DNA of 64,000 bases, from positions 248,001-312,000 of the forward strand of contig NZ_JAFBIT010000001.1 in the NCBI RefSeq assembly GCF_021531715.1, given 5' to 3'. Source of the stretch: Anaeromassilibacillus senegalensis (GTDB taxonomy: Bacteria; Bacillota; Clostridia; Oscillospirales; Acutalibacteraceae). The notes under the pieces were generated by a model. That model searched no databases, was not told the DNA's origin, and saw nothing but the letters and a program-made list of their open reading frames with translations. Below are positions 17,577 through 24,613 of the stretch, piece after piece; within the stretch, counting starts at the first letter, position 1, and each line of letters begins with the position of its first letter. The translations under genes were made by a program, and so were the position numbers.

Positions 17577-18785
17577 ATGACCATTTTGGATCTGCTGCCG
17601 GAGAACCGGCATGAAAAATGCACGCCGGAGCGGCTTGAAAAGCGGCTTTCGGAGCTGGTTTCGGATATCCGCGACAAGGGTGTGCGCTATCATAACGGGC
17701 GGCTCGTTGTGACGGGCTACGCCTATCACGAGCTGTACGACTGGGACATGTACTTTGAAAACCTGTTCCTTTCTTACCTTGGCAAGGCGGATTTCTGCCG
17801 CAATAATGTTGAAATGTTCCTCGATGAGCAGCATGAATCCGGCTTCATCGCGCGCACGATGGGGCTGTGCTATCCGAAGCCGCGCCACCATTTCAAGCCG
17901 TTTCTCGCGCAGGCGGCGTTGCTCGGCTGCAGGAAGGAGCAGGACTTCCGCTGGCTCGACGGCAAATATTACGAAAAGCTCAAAAAATACCTCGAGTATT
18001 GGTTCTGGCACTGTGACAGCGATAAGAACGGGCTGTGCTTCTGGGACGGCTCCGACCACAGCGGTATGGATAACCAGGCGCTGCGCCTCGGCTACGACGG
18101 CGTGATGGAGTTTGAAGGCGTCGATCTGAACGTCTACCTTGTCCGCGAGCTGCGGGCGATGGCGCAGATCGCCGAAGAACTCCAAAAGCCAGCGGACGCG
18201 GCATCGTTTGAAGCGCACGCCGCGCGCCTTGCAGCGCTGATTGACGAGGTATTCTGGGATGAGGAAACCGGCTTCTATTACGACCGCAGCGAAAAGACCG
18301 GCAAGCTCAACCGCGTAAAGTGCATTTCGGGCCTGCTGCCGCTCTGGCTCGGCACAATTCCCTCCGAACGCGCTGAACGGCTTGTCCGCGAGCATTTGCT
18401 GAACCCGGAGGAGTTCTGGCTGCCGTATCCCGTTGCTACATGGGCGAAGAATGAAAAGGGATACTATCAGGAGCGTCGCGGCGGGGAATGCACGTGGATG
18501 GGCGCGACATGGATCCCGACGAATTATATGGTGATGCACGGCCTGCTCCTGCACGGCTACAAGAGCGAGGCACAGGCACTCGCCGATAAAACCTTCGAGA
18601 TGGTGCTGCTCGAGAGCACGACGCGCGAATACTACAACGGCGAGACCGGAGTGGGGCAGGGCATGTGCCCGTTCTGGGGCTGGAGTTCGCTCGGGTATGT
18701 CATGTCGATGGAGGCGCGTACCGGCTATGACCCCACAGACCCGATGCGCCGCACGTTCCACACGCTTGACGGGCTGGTATTTTAG
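17577..18785 (+). CDS. Glycoside hydrolase with (alpha/alpha)6 trehalase/GH63-like fold
   Basis: A 402-residue protein without signal peptide, ribosome site GAGGAG before ATG 17577. Landmarks are YDWDMYFENLFLSYLG near residue 55, FWDGSDHSGMDNQ near 160, a DEVFWDEETGFYYD block near 225 and RRGGECTWMGATWIPTNYMV near 305; this set resembles the trehalase/GH63/mannosylglycerate-hydrolase group of inverting glycosidases, including the acidic residue near the GSDHSGMDN block. The substrate cannot be read from sequence. As second gene of the rhamnosidase operon it likely acts on the same imported oligosaccharide. Confidence 0.85.
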   Translation: MTILDLLPENRHEKCTPERLEKRLSELVSDIRDKGVRYHNGRLVVTGYAYHELYDWDMYFENLFLSYLGKADFCRNNVEMFLDEQHESGFIARTMGLCYPKPRHHFKPFLAQAALLGCRKEQDFRWLDGKYYEKLKKYLEYWFWHCDSDKNGLCFWDGSDHSGMDNQALRLGYDGVMEFEGVDLNVYLVRELRAMAQIAEELQKPADAASFEAHAARLAALIDEVFWDEETGFYYDRSEKTGKLNRVKCISGLLPLWLGTIPSERAERLVREHLLNPEEFWLPYPVATWAKNEKGYYQERRGGECTWMGATWIPTNYMVMHGLLLHGYKSEAQALADKTFEMVLLESTTREYYNGETGVGQGMCPFWGWSSLGYVMSMEARTGYDPTDPMRRTFHTLDGLVF

Positions 18786-18806
18786 TCAAAACAGAAAGTT
18801 ACAAAT

Positions 18807-18850
18807 AAAGGGAAAGGACACCGTTTTGAGCGGTGTCCTTTCCCTTTAAG
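18807..18850. terminator. Strong terminator after the hydrolase operon (bidirectional)
   Basis: Stem AAAGGGAAAGGACACCG / CGGTGTCCTTTCCCTTT, 7-base loop, A/T runs on both sides. Confidence 0.92.
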
Positions 18851-18924
18851 GTGTGGATTTATTGAAAAACTCGTACTCAAAATTCACACGCCGAAAGCGG
18901 AAAACGACCGATTCCGACTACATT
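18807..18924 (-). ncRNA. Possible minus-strand small RNA in the hydrolase-thi gap
   Basis: On the minus strand TTGACA (18950-18955) is followed after 18 bp by TATCAT (18926-18931), and the transcript would end about 120 nt later at the bidirectional terminator. In between, GTGTG/CACAC can close a loop. No frame or ribosome site is seen. The only support is promoter plus terminator. Confidence 0.35.
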
Positions 18925-18998
18925 TATGATACTACCGAGCAGTCGGACTTGTCAAGAAAACTTAGGAAAAAACTGGGTCTTGAACGTGTAAAAGTTTA

Positions 18999-19048
18999 GT
19001 GAATCGGATTCACGAATTTTGTGCTGTTGATACAAAGATATCGATATC
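18999..19048 (-). terminator. Palindromes after thiE, possible weak terminator
   Basis: GTGAATC-G-GATTCAC (18999-19013) and GATATCGATATC (19037-19048) directly follow the thiE stop. On the minus strand the first is followed by TAAACTTTT. The rest of the 18851-19048 gap holds no gene. Confidence 0.45.
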
Positions 19049-19690
19049 TCAAGCGCGGTTTTTTTCCACGATCGCGCGCGTCTTTTCGAGCAGTTCCGCA
19101 GCGGCATTTTGCGGGTCAGTACTCTTCATGATGGCAGAGACGACCGCTATGCCGGCGATCGGACTGTCGCACAAAATGTCCATATTGCCCGCGTTCAAGC
19201 CGCCAATCGCGACGACCGGGATCGGCACGGCGCGGCAGACATCGTTCAGTCTGGAGACCGGCGTGAGGATCGTTTTGACCTTGGTGGTTGTCGGGTAGAT
19301 CGCGCCGGTGCCGAGATAATCCGCACCGCCCGCATACGCCTCGAGCGCCTGCTCGACGGTTTTTGCTGTGGCGCCGACAATTTTATCCGGCCCGACGAGC
19401 CGCCGAGCGTCGCGAACCGGGATATCGCTCTGCCCAACGTGTACGCCCGCCGCGTCGCAGGCAAGGGCAATGTCCACGCGGTCGTCGATGATGAGCGGTA
19501 CGCCATAGCGGTCGCAGACCGCCTTTGTGAGGCGTGCAAGGCGCAGATAATCGCGCCCGCCGCGCTCCTTTTCGCGGAGCTGCACAAGTGTCACGCCGCC
19601 CTTGCAGGCGCGTTCGACGACGGCGAGGAATTCCTCGTCCGTACGACCGGTACTGTCGGTGACAAAATAAAGCGTAGGATCAAACTGCAT
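19049..19690 (-). CDS. thiE: Thiamine-phosphate synthase
   Basis: A 213-residue TIM-barrel enzyme that joins HMP-pyrophosphate and thiazole phosphate to make thiamine phosphate. Family motifs are visible: TLVQLREKE (pyrophosphate binding), IIDDRVDIALACDAAGVHVGQSDIP, GADYLGTGAIYPTTTK and VVAIGGLN. The length is normal. It is the last gene of the thiW-thiM-thiE operon, 18 bases after thiM, with ribosome site GAAAGGA before the ATG at 19690. Confidence 0.96.
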   Translation of the reverse strand: MQFDPTLYFVTDSTGRTDEEFLAVVERACKGGVTLVQLREKERGGRDYLRLARLTKAVCDRYGVPLIIDDRVDIALACDAAGVHVGQSDIPVRDARRLVGPDKIVGATAKTVEQALEAYAGGADYLGTGAIYPTTTKVKTILTPVSRLNDVCRAVPIPVVAIGGLNAGNMDILCDSPIAGIAVVSAIMKSTDPQNAAAELLEKTRAIVEKNRA

Positions 19691-19708
19691 ACGGAATCTT
19701 TCCTTTCG

Positions 19709-20506
19709 TCAATGGATGCGCAGGAGGCGGTCATAATCGCCGTCCGAAAGCGTGGAGAGCTGGTCGAGCAGATGTATATGGAATGTTCCGAGCCCCGCCG
19801 TGTCCGCAAGCTCGCCGCAGATACCGAGCGTGGAAACCGCGAGCAGCGCGGCGGCGAACGGTTCGCATACAGCGCTGTACGCGGCGCTGAGCGCGTGTAC
19901 CATGCAGCCGGTGCCCGTCACAAGGGCGAGACGCGGCACCCCGTTTTCGCAGAATACCGTCCGGCTGCCATCGGTGACGATGTCGGTTTTGCCGGTCACG
20001 AGCACGACGTTGTGGAGCGTTCGGGCGAGTCCTGCGGCGATCTCGGCGGTCTTAGCCGTATCCGCGCGGAGCACATCAATACCGCGGCTTTCAAAATGCG
20101 CGCCTGCAATCGCGCGGATCTCCGCGTCGTTGCCCTTCAGAATATCGGGGCAGGCGGTGCTGAGCAGGTCGTGCGTCAGCGTTCGGCGCAGCGCGCTGCA
20201 GGTCACGCCGACCGCGTCGAACGAAACGGGGATACCGCAATCTTTCGCGGTGGCGGCGCTTTTCAGAATGGAGATGCGGCGCGCGTCGGTGATGTTGCCG
20301 ATGTTCACGCCGAGCGCAGAGGACAGGCGGGTAATCGCCTCGACCTCATCGGGATGCTCCGCCATAATCGGCTTTGCGCCGACCGCGAGCACCGCGTTCG
20401 CACAGTCGTTGATCGCAATCGGGTTTGTGATGCAGTGGATCAGCGGCGCTGCGGTGCGCAGATCATTTCGCGCTTTCAGCAGCGTTTTTCTGAGTGTGCT
20501 TGTCAT
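19709..20506 (-). CDS. thiM: Hydroxyethylthiazole kinase
   Basis: A 265-residue ribokinase-like enzyme that phosphorylates hydroxyethylthiazole salvaged by ThiW. It shows PLIHCITNPIAINDCANAVLAVGAKPIMAEHP near the N-terminus and the catalytic loop VTGTGCMVHALSAAY near the C-terminus. The ATG at 20506 is preferred over an upstream in-frame ATG because GGGAGCGAAGG precedes it; it overlaps the end of thiW by about 44 bases, implying translational coupling. Confidence 0.95.
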   Translation of the reverse strand: MTSTLRKTLLKARNDLRTAAPLIHCITNPIAINDCANAVLAVGAKPIMAEHPDEVEAITRLSSALGVNIGNITDARRISILKSAATAKDCGIPVSFDAVGVTCSALRRTLTHDLLSTACPDILKGNDAEIRAIAGAHFESRGIDVLRADTAKTAEIAAGLARTLHNVVLVTGKTDIVTDGSRTVFCENGVPRLALVTGTGCMVHALSAAYSAVCEPFAAALLAVSTLGICGELADTAGLGTFHIHLLDQLSTLSDGDYDRLLRIH

Positions 20507-21017
20507 AGACCTTCGCTCCCAAATCATGCTGGAATTTTGCGAGCAGACCGTTGCGGCTCAGCGCAAGCAAAAAGACGAATGCGATGGAGCCGCCGATCAG
20601 CGTGCCGCCGATGAAGGACGGAATATAAAAAGCCCAGGTGAGTCCCTCGCGTCCGACCAAAAAGGTCATTACCGGATAGGAAGCCAGTGCACCGAGAATA
20701 CCGGTGCCGAAAACTTCGCCGAGCACGGCGCAGAGGATCTTGCCGCCGGACAGCCGGTAGAAAAGGCCGGACAAAAACGCGCCGAAGACCGCGCCGGTCA
20801 GCGCGAGCGGCGGGATGCCCATCAGCGTCATGCGGATGATGCCGATCAGTGTCGCGCAGAGCAGGGAATACCACGGGCCAAGCAAAACGGAGCAGACGAT
20901 GTTGATCAGGTGCGCCATCGGGCACATGCCCTCCACGCGCAGGATCGGCGAGATCACGACGCCGATCGCGACCAGCATCGCAAGCATGACCATTTTGAGG
21001 ATGTGTTCTTTTTTCAT
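20463..21017 (-). CDS. thiW: Thiazole transporter substrate-binding component (ECF type) ThiW
   Basis: A 184-residue membrane protein with five or six hydrophobic helices, beginning MKKEHILKMVMLAMLVAIGVVISPILRVEGMCPMAHLINI. The block GMCPMAHLINIVCSVLLGPWYS is typical of ThiW. It would form an ECF transporter with a shared energising module encoded elsewhere and import hydroxyethylthiazole for ThiM. ATG 21017 has ribosome site AGAGAGG, which is buried in a perfect 7-bp stem of the leader. Confidence 0.93.
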   Translation of the reverse strand: MKKEHILKMVMLAMLVAIGVVISPILRVEGMCPMAHLINIVCSVLLGPWYSLLCATLIGIIRMTLMGIPPLALTGAVFGAFLSGLFYRLSGGKILCAVLGEVFGTGILGALASYPVMTFLVGREGLTWAFYIPSFIGGTLIGGSIAFVFLLALSRNGLLAKFQHDLGAKVYDKHTQKNAAESAK

Positions 21018-21252
21018 TGTTTTGTACCTCTCTTTATATAAGCTCTTTCGGTTCCGAGCCTGTGCAGAGAGGCATAGCGATGGCGTGCCGCAGAGCATAC
21101 ACTCTGAAACCGAGGCGGTCGAAGCTCAATTGCTTCCTCTCAATCCGAAACACGGAGTCCCATCGCTATATCAAAGCATACCGGCGCTGCGGATCGGGCG
21201 CTCCCCCGCTCCGCAGCCGGACAAAGCCCCGCCGGCAGCTGAATTTTTGCCG
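21018..21252 (-). ncRNA. Candidate riboswitch-like leader of thiWME (class not recognised)
   Basis: The ~235-nt leader has two folded modules on the minus strand. Proximal module (plus-strand 21074-21169): closing stem ATAGCGATGG/CCATCGCTAT extended by CGTG/CACG, with inner hairpins GAAGC/GCTTC and CAGAG/CTCTG. Distal module (about 21180-21240): CCGGCG/CGCCGG enclosing CTGCGGA/TCCGCAG. Two bases after the closing stem CCTCTCT (21066-21072) pairs perfectly with AGAGAGG (21027-21033), the thiW ribosome site. No TPP riboswitch core (CTGAGA, ACCTGA) is present. Confidence 0.6.
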
Positions 21253-21258
21253 TCTTGA

Positions 21259-21287
21259 AGTATAGCACAGAAAAAGTCGGTTTGCAA
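21259..21287 (-). promoter_or_regulatory. Promoter of thiWME
   Basis: Minus strand TTGCAA (21282-21287), 17-bp spacer, TATACT (21259-21264). Confidence 0.82.
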
Positions 21288-21298
21288 CGGTTTTGCGC

Positions 21299-22243
21299 TT
21301 ATTTTGCGTTCTCCGTCAGAAGCGCGACCACCGCTTCGTAATCGCCGCTGTTTGTCCTGAAATACTGCACAGCGTCCGCAAAGGCGGTGCCCTTTTTCAC
21401 GGCGGCAACGCGCGGGGATTTCCAGATCTGCACTCGCAGGTCGTCCTCCAGAACGAATTCCACCGATTCCGGGCTGGCAAGCGATTCCCACGGCTTGCCG
21501 GTCTCTGTCCAGTCTGCGTTGAGCAAAAAATCGGAGACAAGTGTGCCGGGAAGCTCGCCGACGTGGATCGCACCCGCATTCCCGTCAGCCTTCGGGCAGT
21601 AGAGGACGGTGAGGTTTTCCACTTGCCGCGCGGATATCGCGGCGCTTAGGAGACTGTCCGCCTGAAACAAGTTCCGAATGGGGGCCGGGCTTTCCACCGC
21701 GTATGTGTAAGACGGTTTGACGTGGTTGTCCACCCATACCGTGGAAAAATCGTCGCTGAAATGTACCTCTGTGCCGCTGTTCAGCACAACAGTGTAGGTC
21801 TTGTCGCGGTCCTCCGCGCGGCTGCGGTCGACAGGCTTTTCGGAAACGGACAGGTTCTGCACAAAACGAAAAACGGTGTCCGCCGCGTCATCATCGTCGA
21901 GAACGGTGACAGCGCCGTTCACCCGCAGCTCGATGCTGGAGCCGTTCGATATGCTCGGGAATTCCTCTATGGCGTCCCCAAGCGGCATGGTGTCCGCTCG
22001 GGGATTCGCGAGCAGAAAAATGCCAAGCAGGACGGCGCAGAGCGCGGCGAAAGCGGTCGCCCAGACTGCGGGCTTTTTGTAGCGCAGGATTCTTTTGATG
22101 CGCGCCTTGGGGCTGCCCTCGCTGAAGGCGATCGGCACACGCGGCGCGCGGCGAAATAAGGGGCGCAAGAGCAGTACGACCGCGATCACAGCGGAGGCGG
22201 TCAGGCTCATGTTGAGAATCTGTTGAAAAATCGAGTAAAGCAT
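21299..22243 (-). CDS. BlaR1-like protein lacking the M56 protease domain
   Basis: A 314-residue protein. Residues 1-35 (MLYSIFQQILNMSLTASAV... LRRAPR) match the first membrane segment of BlaR1/M56 peptidases, but the chain then jumps directly to VPIAFSEGSPKARIKRIL, which in full-length relatives comes after the protease core; the HExxH zinc motif is absent. A second membrane segment (VWATAFAALCAVLLGIFLLA) and a C-terminal external domain of about 220 residues follow. It is downstream of blaI with 16 bases between them. It may be an internally deleted sensor that can no longer cleave BlaI, or a natural short form. The ATG at 22243 is preceded by GAAAGGAG. Confidence 0.8.
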   Translation of the reverse strand: MLYSIFQQILNMSLTASAVIAVVLLLRPLFRRAPRVPIAFSEGSPKARIKRILRYKKPAVWATAFAALCAVLLGIFLLANPRADTMPLGDAIEEFPSISNGSSIELRVNGAVTVLDDDDAADTVFRFVQNLSVSEKPVDRSRAEDRDKTYTVVLNSGTEVHFSDDFSTVWVDNHVKPSYTYAVESPAPIRNLFQADSLLSAAISARQVENLTVLYCPKADGNAGAIHVGELPGTLVSDFLLNADWTETGKPWESLASPESVEFVLEDDLRVQIWKSPRVAAVKKGTAFADAVQYFRTNSGDYEAVVALLTENAK

Positions 22244-22259
22244 GGCTCTCCTTTCGCGA

Positions 22260-22619
22260 TCAGCGGCGGCTCTCGTCAATGAGCTTCTGCAGCGCATCAA
22301 TTTCTGCGTCAGAGAGTTTCTTACGCGACGTGAAGGCGGCGAGAAAGCGCGGCAGCGAGCCGTCAAATTTCTCTTCCACAAATTCTTCGCTCTGCCGGGC
22401 ATCAAAATCCGCGCGCGAAAGCACTGCGGTGACGGTGCTGTTTTCGTTTTTGAAAATGCCGCGCTGGCAGAGACGGCGCAGCATCGTGTAGGTGGTGGAC
22501 TTTTTCCAGCCCAGCTCCTTTTCGCAGAGCCGGACAAGCTCGCCGGAGCCGACCGGCGCGGTTGCCCAGATCAGCTCTGCAAACCGCATTTCCATCATGC
22601 CAAGCTTGTTTTCTTCCAT
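22260..22619 (-). CDS. blaI: BlaI/MecI/CopY-family repressor
   Basis: A 119-residue winged-helix repressor: LGMMEMRFAELIWATAPVGSGELVRLCEKELGWKKSTTYTMLRRLCQRGIF is the DNA-binding half, and the C-terminal half with FVEEKFDGSLPRFLAAFTS is the dimerisation helix pair typical of BlaI. It would repress itself and the following BlaR1-like gene through two operators at 22640-22688. In complete systems BlaR1 cleaves BlaI when beta-lactam is sensed; here the protease part is missing. ATG 22619 is chosen because the longer frame runs into the operators. Confidence 0.93.
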   Translation of the reverse strand: MEENKLGMMEMRFAELIWATAPVGSGELVRLCEKELGWKKSTTYTMLRRLCQRGIFKNENSTVTAVLSRADFDARQSEEFVEEKFDGSLPRFLAAFTSRKKLSDAEIDALQKLIDESRR

Positions 22620-22639
22620 AGAACGTCGCTTCCCTTTTG

Positions 22640-22698
22640 AGTTTAATGGTATTAAATCTTCTCGATTTGAGTTTAACACCATTAAACTTAAAAGTCAA
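22640..22698 (-). promoter_or_regulatory. blaI promoter with two BlaI operators
   Basis: Minus strand TTGACT (22693-22698), 17-bp spacer, TAAACT (22670-22675). Two related inverted repeats overlap and follow the -10: AGTTTAACACCATTAAACT (22670-22688) and AGTTTAATGGTATTAAAT (22640-22657). Confidence 0.88.
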
Positions 22699-22724
22699 GA
22701 AAAAAGCCCTCGAAAAAGAGGGCT
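22698..22724 (-). terminator. Terminator of the zinc-ribbon membrane protein gene
   Basis: Minus strand AGCCCTC / GAGGGCT followed by TTTTTTC. Confidence 0.85.
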
Positions 22725-22736
22725 GTTCGATGCGAA

Positions 22737-23201
22737 TTATTTCAACACGCGGAAGCGGCCGAGGAAGGGAAGCTCCTTCGCCTTGCCGGTGGCGGCGTTG
22801 ATGATGCCGAGAACCATCAGCACGACGAAGATCAGGCCGATGAGACTTGCCGCGGCGGAGAAGGTGTTCGGGATAAATGAGAGGAAGCCGCCGAAGATCA
22901 GATCCAGCACACGGGTGGCGATGCGCGTCGCCACAGAGTACACGGCGGAAGTGAGCAGGAGCAGCAGCCCCTGATTCGCGTGAAAGCGTGCAAAATAGGA
23001 ATGGCGCGCGCCAAGAATCGGGATCAGCACCAGAAGGCCGATGTAGGAGAAGACAGCGTAGACGCGATTGTCCTCGATATCGCGCGGATCGTACTGTGCG
23101 GTGTAATCGGCCGTATCGGCGGAGACGGCTGAAGCGCCGCAGACCGGGCAGCGGATCGCGTGATCCGGCACGGTGTTGCCACAGTTTTTACAAATCATCA
23201 T
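22737..23201 (-). CDS. DUF4870-like membrane protein with N-terminal zinc ribbon
   Basis: A 154-residue protein. Residues 4-21 form a zinc ribbon (CKNCGNTV...IRCPVCG, two CxxC pairs). After a short acidic linker come three hydrophobic segments: VYAVFSYIGLLVLIPILG, NQGLLLLLTSAVYSVATRI and SLIGLIFVVLMVLGIINAATG, with the RFHANQGLLLL block typical of DUF4870/Tic20-like small membrane proteins. The function is unknown; the ribbon probably faces the cytoplasm. Ribosome site AAAGGAG precedes ATG 23201; a second ATG follows directly. Monocistronic with its own terminator. Confidence 0.88.
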   Translation of the reverse strand: MMICKNCGNTVPDHAIRCPVCGASAVSADTADYTAQYDPRDIEDNRVYAVFSYIGLLVLIPILGARHSYFARFHANQGLLLLLTSAVYSVATRIATRVLDLIFGGFLSFIPNTFSAAASLIGLIFVVLMVLGIINAATGKAKELPFLGRFRVLK

Positions 23202-23298
23202 GAAAACTCCTTTTCCATTTTTCTACAGCCCAGTATAGCGTATTTGTCTGCATAGTGCAAGAGTTCGATAAAAAAGTCAGAGAAATTTAAAATTCTGC

Positions 23299-23327
23299 TT
23301 GACAAACGGATTCCCGTGCGCTATAAT
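23299..23327 (+). promoter_or_regulatory. Promoter of tRNA-Gly
   Basis: TTGACA (23299-23304), 17-bp spacer, TATAAT (23322-23327): full consensus. Confidence 0.9.
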
Positions 23328-23354
23328 AAACACCGTTCCAAACGAACCGAATAT

Positions 23355-23430
23355 GCGGACGTAGCTCATCTGGTAGAGCGCCACCTTGCCAAGGTGGAGG
23401 TAGCGAGTTCGAGCCTCGTCGTCCGCTCCA
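23355..23430 (+). tRNA. tRNA-Gly (GCC)
   Basis: 76 nt including encoded CCA. Acceptor GCGGACG/CGTCCGC, D arm with AGCTCATCTGGTAGAGC, anticodon stem CCACC/GGTGG with loop TTGCCAA (anticodon GCC), and T arm GTTCGAGCC. All stems pair. Confidence 0.97.
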
Positions 23431-23433
23431 TGA

Positions 23434-23470
23434 AAATGCGCTTTTGCTATCATGCAGAAGCGTATTTTTA
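23434..23470 (+). terminator. Terminator of tRNA-Gly
   Basis: Imperfect stem AATGCGCTTTTGC / GCAGAAGCGTATT followed by TTTAG. A second hairpin GCGCTTGCA/TGCAGGCGC plus TCTTTTGTTTT lies at about 23507-23542. Confidence 0.75.
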
Positions 23471-23611
23471 GTTTGTCGAAAGATAAACGTGTTTTGCCGC
23501 TGTGTCAGGTATGGGCGCTTGCAGATGCAGGCGCTCTTTTGTTTTGCGAAAAAAACTGAAGGCCTGCGGTGGCTTTCCTGCAAAAAACACGCATCTGTGT
23601 CGGATGAAAGG

Positions 23612-23640
23612 TTGATTTTTTTCTCGGATGGTGGTATGAT
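23612..23640 (+). promoter_or_regulatory. Promoter of the oxidoreductase operon
   Basis: TTGATT (23612-23617), 17-bp spacer, TATGAT (23635-23640). Confidence 0.78.
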
Positions 23641-23699
23641 TATTCATACGCGCACGCGCTTTTGGGTGCGGCGCGAGTTTTTTGGAAGGGCGTGAGCGG

Positions 23700-24371
23700 A
23701 TGAGCAGAACGATTACGATAATCTGCGGACACTACGGCTGCGGCAAGACGAACCTCGCTTTGAACCTCGCGGTGGAAGCGGCGCAGAGAGGGCGGCGCAG
23801 CGTGATCGTCGATATGGATATCGTCAACCCGTATTTTCGCTCGTCGGATTACGGCGCGTTCCTGCAAAAGCACGGCGTGGAGCTGATCGCGCCCGTCTTC
23901 GCGAACACAACGCTCGATACGCCGGTTTTGCCGCCGGAAATCTATTCGATCTTCAGCATGGAGGACGCGGATATTTTTATCGATGCGGGCGGCGACGACG
24001 TCGGCGCGACGGCGCTCGGCCGGCTGAGCCGGGAGCTCACATCGTCCGGCTACGAGATGCTGTACGTCGTCAACCGGTACAGGATCCTCTCCACAAAGCC
24101 GGAGGAAACGCTGCCGCTGCTGCGGGAGATTGAATTTGCCTCGCATCTGAAGGCGACGGCGGTCGTGAACAATTCCCATCTCGGTGTGGATACGACGGCG
24201 CAGACGGTACTCGATTCCGTGGATTTCGCGCGGGAATCGGCGCGACTATGCGGCCTTCGGCTGCTGTATTCGACAATTCCCGATTTCGCAGCCCCGGGCG
24301 AACTGCCCGAAGGGCTTCGGATCGTCAGAAGATATGTGCATTTCGTCTGGGAAGACGAACCCGATTTTTAA
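23700..24371 (+). CDS. P-loop ATPase (ParA/MinD-like) heading the oxidoreductase operon
   Basis: A 223-residue protein with Walker A CGHYGCGKTNLALNLA (about residues 9-24), switch region VDMDIVNPYFRSSDYG and a Walker B-like region IFIDAGGDDVGATALG. This places it with the SIMIBI (ParA/MinD/CobQ-like) NTPases, though the N-terminal Walker lysine of ParA is absent. It is 13 bases upstream of the ferredoxin subunit of a 2-oxoacid oxidoreductase, so it may assist maturation or assembly of that complex; this is inferred from position. ATG 23700 follows GGAAGGG. Confidence 0.82.
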   Translation: MSRTITIICGHYGCGKTNLALNLAVEAAQRGRRSVIVDMDIVNPYFRSSDYGAFLQKHGVELIAPVFANTTLDTPVLPPEIYSIFSMEDADIFIDAGGDDVGATALGRLSRELTSSGYEMLYVVNRYRILSTKPEETLPLLREIEFASHLKATAVVNNSHLGVDTTAQTVLDSVDFARESARLCGLRLLYSTIPDFAAPGELPEGLRIVRRYVHFVWEDEPDF

Positions 24372-24384
24372 AGGAGGAAATAAA

Positions 24385-24591
24385 ATGGCAAGGATTATTG
24401 TGGACGAAAAGGTGTGCAAGGGCTGCTCCATGTGCATTCATGCTTGTCCGAAGAAGATCATTGCGCTGGCCAAGGATCGGCTGAACGCGAAGGGTTACCA
24501 CCCGGCGCAGCTCATCGACGAAGCTGCCTGCGTGGGCTGCGCGGCATGCGCGACCATGTGCCCCGATACGGCCATTACAGTTGAACGCTAA
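24385..24591 (+). CDS. 2-oxoacid:ferredoxin oxidoreductase, 4Fe-4S (delta) subunit
   Basis: A 68-residue ferredoxin with two cluster-binding motifs, CKGCSMCIHACPKK and CVGCAACATMCPDT. It carries electrons from the thiamine-diphosphate site of the oxidoreductase to ferredoxin. ATG 24385 follows AAAGGAGG. It is the second gene of a five-gene operon (ATPase, delta, alpha, beta, gamma). Confidence 0.93.
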   Translation: MARIIVDEKVCKGCSMCIHACPKKIIALAKDRLNAKGYHPAQLIDEAACVGCAACATMCPDTAITVER

Positions 24592-24613
24592 CAGGGAAAG
24601 GAATGGAACAATT

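Noticed and set aside
21018-21252. TPP riboswitch upstream of thiW
   Set aside because: Expected from gene content, but neither the CTGAGA nor the ACCTGA core words occur on the minus strand and the branching pattern differs.
22244-22537. Upstream extension of the BlaR1-like protein
   Set aside because: It overlaps blaI in another frame; translation from ATG 22243 fits the family start.
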